Shown piece after piece: positions 57,801 to 64,000 of a stretch of DNA of 64,000 nt. Position 1 is the first letter of the stretch, and each line of letters begins with the position of its first letter. The notes beneath the pieces were generated by a model. It had not been told where the DNA came from, ran no database searches, and saw only the letters and a program-made list of their open reading frames with translations. Position numbers and translations under genes: made by a program. Source of the stretch: Zea mays. Lineage: Eukaryota > Streptophyta > Magnoliopsida > Poales > Poaceae. The stretch is from contig NC_050096.1 in the NCBI RefSeq assembly GCF_902167145.1, positions 186,221,825-186,285,824 on the forward strand, in the 5' to 3' direction.

Positions 57801-59225
57801 AGCAGGGGAATGAATTTCAATGGCTCTGGCTGCAATGTCCAATACTGCCTGATGCCTGGTCAACCAGTCAGCTCCCAAAATAATATCCACGCTATCCAAT
57901 CCTAAGATAAGAAGGGTGGTTCTAATCACCAGACTACCAAATTTTATAGGCACTTGCCTGTTGATTTGATAAGTGGCAACTCTGCCTCCTGGCGTTGAAA
58001 TTGTAATGCCCCCATCGGTATGGTGAAAGGGCAACTGGCATTTGGCACTAAACTTAGCACTGATAAAACTATGCGATGCACCCGAATCAAATAAAATAAT
58101 CGCAGGATAATTCAAAACTGTAAAGATACCGGTCATGACGGGTGCTCCCTCTGGGATATCAACCATGGTGGTGAAGTTTAGTCTGCCCTGCCTCACTTGC
58201 ACCTTCTGTCTCTTGCCTTGGTTCTGATTGACATTCTGCCCCTGCCTCTGCTGGTTCCTGGGGCAATTCTTGGCATAATGCCCAGTGTTGCCACAAGTGA
58301 AGCACCTGTTGTCATTGGCTTGGCGGTACTGCTGCTGCTGATTATTCCTCTGAGCTGGAAACTGGTTGCGGTTGGGTGCCTGCTACTGCTGCTGCTGCTG
58401 AGGTCGGATTACCCATCGCCCTTGCTGCTGCTGGGGTCCCCTGCCCTGGGTGTCGGATACAATCCTGAAGCGCTGTGGCTGAGCTGAGGGTCCTGCCACG
58501 GGGGTCTTCCTCTTCTTCTCTGCCTGCCTAGCTGTAATGCAGTCCTCTTGGGAGATAGCCATGTTGACCAACTCATTGTAGCTGTTGGCCCTGACGGTGT
58601 TGAGACGATCCCGGAGCTTAGTGCTGAGCCCCCTTCTGAATCTGTCCCTCTTCTTCTCATCTGTATCAGCATGATATCCCGCATACTGGCACAAGTCATT
58701 AAAGGCCTGGGCGTACTGCAACACTGTCCTGTTGCCCTGAGTGAGTGCCAAGAACTCATTGAGCTTCCTGTCCATGATCCCGGCTGGTATATGGTGTCCT
58801 CTAAAAGCTGCCTTAAACTCCCTCCACTCCACCTCTCGGTCCTCTGGCTGCATAGCAAGAAAGTGATCCCACCAAGTCCTTGCAGGTCCGCGAAGCTGCT
58901 GGGTGGCGAACCTGACTTTGGTGACCTCTGAGCAAACTCCATGGAGCATTGGAAATTTGGATTCCACCACTCGCAGCCACACATCTGCGTCAAGTGGGTC
59001 CTCCGCCCTTGTGAACAGTGGAGGCTGGATGCTGAGGAATTCCTGATAGGTGGCCGCCGCGGGGTGACGCTGGTGGTCTCCACCACCATAATGCTGGGGT
59101 GGTGGCTGACGTTGAGCCAGCTGCCTCAGAATCTCATTCTGCTGAGCCATGAGCTCCTGCAGAGTGGGAGGTGGGGGCGGCGGTGGAACGTGCTCGTTCT
59201 GGCCACGACGCTGCCTCCCGGCCAT
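54807..59225 (-). pseudogene. Element E gag-pol polyprotein with chromodomain; intact except for one in-frame TAG
   Basis: ATG 59225 (MAGRQRRGQNEH) opens a frame of about 1,470 codons ending at 54807. Gag: RVVESKFPMLHGVC, FRGHHIPAGIMDRKLNEFLA and a Q-rich run. A TAG at 58383-58385 stands in a CAG repeat, then the CCHC knuckle [14 protein letters not shown]. Protease: [12 protein letters not shown]. Reverse transcriptase: [50 protein letters not shown] and [10 protein letters not shown]. RNase [16 protein letters not shown] and [12 protein letters not shown]. Integrase: [11 protein letters not shown]...[41 protein letters not shown] and [13 protein letters not shown]. The C-terminal chromodomain reads [19 protein letters not shown]. 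No frameshift was seen. If the TAG is suppressed the element could supply all proteins. Confidence 0.93.
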
Positions 59226-59530
59226 CTGAAAAACCACATACTTACTTAACACCGCAGTTCCAAATTTCAAGATTTTTATCACGGGGACAAGGTTAAAACA
59301 GCATGATAGATTCTGATTTCAACAAAAGGGATTTTAAGAGGCATAAATTCTTCCTTCCAAATTTAAACTGATAAAAGCATCCATCAACAAGCTCCCAAGA
59401 GAGTTTAACATGATTATATCAAATTGTTCAAGAATGACTCAACTCTATCTAGCCTAGTACCCCAAGGGTGCAAAAGCTAAGCTAGCTGCGAGGAGTCCGA
59501 CTGTCCGACTTCTAAGCCTATCCTGGACAC
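59226..59530 (-). other. Element E spacer between ORF0 and gag
   Basis: Non-coding, about 300 bp, A/T-richer than its neighbours; no feature recognised apart from the gag start region. Confidence 0.55.
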
Positions 59531-60400
59531 CTAGTGAGCGAACGAGGCAACACTTGACTCGGGGGAAGGTGGTCTTCCCGAGCCAGCAGTGTCCACACTG
59601 GAGGCAGGCTCATCTCCTCCCTCAATGTCGACGTCCTCGTTGGCCTCCTGGTCCTGGATCTCCTGGTGGTGCATGTCCAGGTGCTCGTTAGCCTCAGCAA
59701 GCTGCTGCTGAGTGTTAAGGAGCTGATCCTCGAGGACCTCGATGGTGTTCTCCCTGGTGCCCACCAGCTCCTCCAACTCCTGAATATCAGTGGATAGCTG
59801 CTCCACCTGCAAGTCCTTCTCCACCATTTCTTGAGACAAGTCAACCACGAGCTCCTCTCTGTTATCCAGCGTGATCTTTGTAGCCTCCAGTAGTGCCATC
59901 AGATGGGACATTGCCTCACCGCGCATCACCTGCAGACGGTACAGAGCATTCATGCACCGTACTGTCAAGTGCGCAGTCTGACCTGGGTAGATGGCCCAGA
60001 TGTCCTTGGCATGCTCCACCCGATCCTTCCACATTGGGTCGTCCTCCTTCTCAGCGGGGAACAAGCCAATGGGGTGGGTAGCCAGCTCCAAGGGATGGAA
60101 TCCGCAAAAGGTAGTCAACCCATGTAGAGCGATCACCTCGATCGTGTCCTCTGCCCGGTACCCGAAAGACTCTGAGTCCAAGGAGCGTCAGCCTGGCTGC
60201 AGGGGATGAGGCTCCAAAGTCATCCTCACCCTACAGCGGGGCACCCGGTGCTTCTCGAACTGTTGCACCGTGTACTGAGGAGGTGTCGTGTATCCAGCCC
60301 CCTGAAGTACTTCCCACAGGATGCGGGGAAAGCCCTCTCGTGCAAGTCCGTCAGTGTGGGTCAGTGCATTTTCGTCATCGGAGGATCCATGGGAAGTCAT
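59531..60400 (-). pseudogene. Element E ORF0: extra ORF between 5' LTR and gag, coiled-coil protein
   Basis: ATG 60400 (MTSHGSSDDENALTHTDGLA) opens a frame interrupted once, by TGA at 60188-60190, and then open to TAG 59531; about 289 codons in total. The first part is compact (FPRILWEVLQGAGYTTPPQY). The middle has HGLTTFCGFHPLELATHPIG and DIWAIYPGQTAHLTVRCMNA. Residues about 160-245 form a strong heptad coiled coil (VEKDLQVEQLSTDIQELEEL, IEVLEDQLLNTQQQLAEANE). The tail is acidic and Ser/Pro-rich. It lies in the same sense as gag-pol. Rice gypsy elements of the RIRE3/RIRE8 type are reported to carry an ORF0 here, from memory. Function unknown. Confidence 0.75.
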
Positions 60401-60810
60401 CTGTGTACGGTTAAGCGTAAGTAAAAGAAAAAGAATTATAAAAAGAACAAGGAAAAAAAATAAAACTCAGCCCTTCTCTAGTTAAATGAAAAGGCACTGG
60501 GGACCTAGTTGGTTGTTATCTTGTTTTTAAGTCCTTTACTCAGTTATCCGTTGCTTAATTATGAATGCATGCATGCTCGTCCTGCACGGCCTCACAACAA
60601 GATAAAAGGAATAGGGAGGAACTCCTATCCTGTAAAAGTGGCCTGTAGGGCCTAGTTACTTAGCCACCTAGCTACCATTCTATTAACCTAAGGCTTCACG
60701 TCCTAGGTCTATCCTGTTCGTCCTACTATCTATCCAACCTTGTTTCTATCAAGTTTTATTTAGAAAATTGATGGTATTTATATTTTATTGATTCCTCTGT
60801 GGTGGTACAA
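60401..60810 (-). other. Element E leader between primer-binding site and ORF0
   Basis: About 410 bp, no gene; includes an A-rich stretch near 60420-60470. Confidence 0.6.
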
Positions 60811-60822
60811 GCTCCGATACCA
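60811..60822 (-). other. Primer-binding site of element E
   Basis: In element sense TGGTATCGGAGC, two bases from the 5' LTR; one change from the initiator methionine tRNA match of A and B. Confidence 0.85.
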
Positions 60823-60824
60823 GC

Positions 60825-63800
60825 TGTGGCGGAACTGCCCGAATTATTCCAACTTAAGTGTCCAAGTCCCGCCTTAGAGGCTAGACCACACTTAAATGGG
60901 AATAACCCGTCAATCCCTCGGATCTAGTCCGACACGGCCACTGACAGGATCAAGTACCACAATCTCACTCGAAGGTGAGTCACAGAGCAAATACAATAAA
61001 GCATAAAACCATACATGCCATAATGTTAAATTATTACATCACCATCATCATCATCGGAGTTTTTGCAAAAGTAACCATCATTGTTTGAAGTGCAGCGGAA
61101 TAAAACTAACGATAATTAAACAGAGAGATGGGGAAGCCTGTCCCATCACTCCTCATGCTCCTCCTCAGCCGAGGCAGGGTCCCACTCGACAGTCCAACCC
61201 GGTGGCAGGGTGGTCGGCCAAGTTATCCCAGCAACCATCTCCTCCAGAGAACCTGTAAAAATTATGCCACAAGCAAGGCTGAGTATACTAATACTCAGCT
61301 AGACTTACCCGGTGTGAGGAGTCTACTCCTCTACCTCTAGACATGCAGTTGTTTGGCTGTGGGGTTTGGTTGCCAAAAGCACTAGCTGAGTTTCTAAGTC
61401 AAGATTTTAACTTAGTCAAGTTAAGTGTGACTCTCTTAAGGCTTAAAGTGTACTATCTATTCATACAAAGTAGCAAACATTTTAGCAATCAACATCTTAT
61501 ATCATCTCCGCATCATTCCACTTGTTACTCAATGTAGCAGCATGGATCAAGCAGTCTCATTAGCTGCGAGAAGCAGACGATTCGAATCGAGTTTTTTATC
61601 CTTGCAAGGTAAACCTAAACACACGACATGCAGGGGCACTCCGTCCCCACACACATCAACCGTCCCCATCGATTCCCTGTCAGCAGAGAGGGGCTCACCG
61701 CCTTGGCGTACAATGCCTCACTGACCCCGACTGGCCGTCGTGCAGTGACCGCACTTGTACCCACCATAACCGGAATGGGAGACCTCGTCTCAGGTCGCGT
61801 GAGGAGGGCAATCTGCTGCCAGGTTCAATCAGGTACTAGGCTTACCGATTTACCATATTTCTCGGCATGTGCTTAGTACGTTCAAACGCTTGACTCACGG
61901 TACCACACCTTAATCCTTATTCAAATTTTTATCCCGTAGACAACCAATCCCCATGGATTGTTGCCCACAACCCAACATCATTATGATGCGAAAGTGGATA
62001 CAATCAATTTCCTGACCTCGCGCGAGTGCTAGAAAAATCACTCGACTTCTACCAAGATTCCTGATTAATAAAGCAGCTACTCGACTTAGCATACTAGTAT
62101 TCATCTCAATGGGATTCCTGAGATCATGCAACTAGGGTTTCAGTCAACTCCTACACCTAAGTGCACAATCAATCCTACAATCATTAAGTATAGTAAAATA
62201 GCATAAATAACAGGTTATGCATAAAACCGGGGCTTGCCTTCCAAAGCAGTGGCAGGCAGGTCCTCTGGTGCAGGCTCTGGTGCTGGATCTGGGGCTACCT
62301 CCTGAGCAGCTCCTTGCTCCGGCACGAGGATGTACTCTCCGTCAGCAAGATTACAGTCTATCGAAATGCAATGAACATGTATGTCATGATTATGCAAGAT
62401 TTAAGAACATAAGCTAAAAGAAACTAAGTTAAGAAGTAACTTAGGGTTTTCTTAGTTATGCGGGGCTTCCAGTGGGTTAGGTTTAATACTCCTTAGGCTT
62501 GGGTTTTTAGTGAGGATAACATAGTGGATTGGTATTACCTTGATACATTTTTAGTGGACAGATTTCAAGGGTTTTGGGATAACATTAATTCACATTATTC
62601 ATTTTCCTTTCCTTGATTTCCATTTAGGGTTTCTAGGGTAGGTTTGAACTACAATAGGGTTTTAATAATTTTCAAAAATTCTGTAAAAATTACAGTGCGT
62701 TGTCACTGGCTATTCTAGCTTGTTTTAAGAATTTGAGGCTTAGAGTATAAATGTTAGGTTTTAAACAAAAATAACAAAAGTTAGGCAAAAAGGGCCACTT
62801 TACACTACACCTTCTAGTTAGGGGTAGGTTCTGTCCTAGAGGTTATTTTTGTTGGCATCCTTTGGTAATAATAGGACTCTGTGCTAAAAATCACAGAAAA
62901 CTAAGGGGTGGTTATTTAGTTATGATTTTCTTAAGTTTAATGTCAAAAAGGCTCTGTCTACTACATCATTATTTGAAAAATGTCAAACAGCAGATTTCAT
63001 ATTTTTCCTAAGTTCTCTTTAATAAAACAATAGTTATCCCAATGGTGGGGGTGTTTTTACCTTGGGGTTATTTTTGTAGGGTTTTTCTAAGTTATCTTTG
63101 TTTTATTAATTTAAAAGGTAGCTTTCTTATTTTACACTACAACAGGGTATGATACATTTTTCCAGTGAACTACATTGACTAAGTATCTCAACAAAAATAG
63201 GGGTGCCCTCTGGCTCACTATTTATGTCACTTTTTCTATTTTTCTTAAACTTAAGCATATTATGGAATAAGGGGTTAAGACTAACTTAATGTAATGGACA
63301 GAGAGGTTTAACATTTTTAACTAGGTCAGTAGGTAGATATAAACTTCTCCAAATTTTTCTAACCTTAGTTAAATAGTACAACCATTTTTCTTGCTATTAT
63401 TAAGCTTTTGGTCTAACCTGTAATTAAATCATAACCTTATATTTTTCTCTAGTGCTTATGGGGTTTTATATTTTTCTTAAATAGGTTACAATATTTAGAG
63501 TCTGGCAAAATTAGTTTGACCAAATTTGGATAAACCAAACAGAAGTTATGGGTTTTTAAAGTTTCTGTTTGAATTTAAATCAGGTTTTAATTAAGTTTTC
63601 CTGGAAAAACAGTTTGCGCCGAGGTCCCTGGGTTTAAACCGAATCAAACCTCGCAGATCTACCCTTACGCCACTATTCACTTGAGTCTCTGACTTTTCAC
63701 TTAACCCCCTGGATTTCTTTCCCTCTCACCCGCAGTCCCTCCCTTAACTGAAACAGTAGCCGCGGGAAAGAAAAGGGTGGCGCGGCTTACCGGCGGCGAG

Positions 63801-64000
63801 GGAGGTCCGGCGAGGTGGTCGGCGATGTTCAGGAGGTCGCGACGGTCACGTCGATGTGCGGGTCAGCGTCAGAGGTGGTCGGAGCTCCCCTGGCCACGAA
63901 CACAGGCGGCGGGGATCGACGGCGGCGCCTGCTCCGGCCAAACCACGGCGGGAGAGTTCAATTAATGGGCACGAGGAGCTTCACGGGATGACACAGAGGC
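60825..64000 (-). repeat. 5' LTR of element E (first 3,176 bp visible)
   Basis: Matches 50185-53360 at a constant offset of 10,640 bp, with about 15 substitutions by eye and no net indel. The promoter portion and outer end lie beyond the window. Confidence 0.93.

Larger units (their letters stand above)
50185..64000 (-). mobile_element. Element E: Ty3/gypsy chromovirus (Tekay/Del-like) with 4.4-kb LTRs, cut by the window edge
   Basis: Minus orientation. The 3' LTR is complete (50185-54557); the 5' LTR starts at 60825 and runs off the edge. In element sense the LTR starts TGTAACACCCC and ends CAGTTCCGCCACA. The purine tract AAGGGGGGAGGGC (54570-54558) and the primer-binding site TGGTATCGGAGC support the orientation. 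The internal part holds ORF0, gag and pol with a C-terminal chromodomain. Over the 3.18 kb available, the two LTRs differ at about 15 positions by eye (about 0.5%) with no net length change, so this is the youngest element in the window. The left flank 5-mer is CTTAG (50180-50184). Confidence 0.95.

Noticed and set aside
1..64000. tRNA genes, rRNA, CRISPR arrays, bacterial operons
   Set aside because: Nothing of the kind was seen; the tRNA-like matches are the 12-bp primer-binding sites of the retrotransposons.

Overview
The window looks like repeat-rich nuclear DNA from a grass, most likely maize (Zea mays) or a close Andropogoneae relative. This is inferred from the mix of elements: Opie/Ji-type Sireviruses with the odd-length palindrome CACCGGAC-T-GTCCGGTG in their LTRs, CACTA elements, Stowaway and hAT MITEs, and a gene-capturing Helitron. 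No rRNA, tRNA or CRISPR was seen. About 90% of the window is transposable elements. The only host gene parts are a bHLH transcription-factor gene at the left end and a captured fragment of a peroxisome (PEX6) gene.

Layout. 1-534 is the end of one CACTA transposon (CACTA-1, running off the left edge), inserted in exon 2 of a group Ia bHLH gene (535-1137, minus). Upstream of that gene lie a Stowaway MITE (1406-1485) and a 581-bp hAT-like element (2057-2637). 3436-47131 is a second CACTA element (CACTA-2), bounded by TIRs CACTACAAGAAA and the 3-bp TSD ACA. Its own sequence is about 7.8 kb and encodes a TNP2-type transposase (minus, 46126 to 6689) and a TNP1/Ptta-type protein (minus, 6631 to 3974). 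Two LTR retrotransposons landed inside the TNP2 gene, and each was later hit by another. Sirevirus A (7283-28084, gag but no pol) contains Sirevirus B (12075-24911, gag, pol and an extra ORF). Sirevirus C (28832-43914, minus, gag-pol with an internal deletion) contains Ty3/gypsy element D (30850-37725, minus). Exact 5-bp TSDs are visible for B (AGTAT), C (ACTAT) and D (AGAGA); A has a one-mismatch TSD.

47438-49536 is a Helitron-like element carrying four exons of PEX6 and a nested hAT-like MITE (49059-49411). A further hAT-like MITE follows (49567-50049, TSD ATCGAGAG). From 50185 to the right edge is a young Ty3/gypsy chromovirus E (minus) with 4.37-kb LTRs, a nearly intact gag-pol with C-terminal chromodomain, and an additional coiled-coil ORF (ORF0) between the 5' LTR and gag.

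Points most worth following: (1) in Sirevirus B, a region between pol and the extra 3' ORF that rebuilds the architecture of the LTR promoter (palindrome plus TATA); (2) ORF0 of element E; (3) pol of element D reading through into its own 3' LTR; (4) recurring CAG-to-TAG stops across unrelated elements, as expected if methylated CHG cytosines decay; (5) the PEX6 capture; (6) the broken bHLH gene. Differences between LTR pairs were counted by eye and are approximate.
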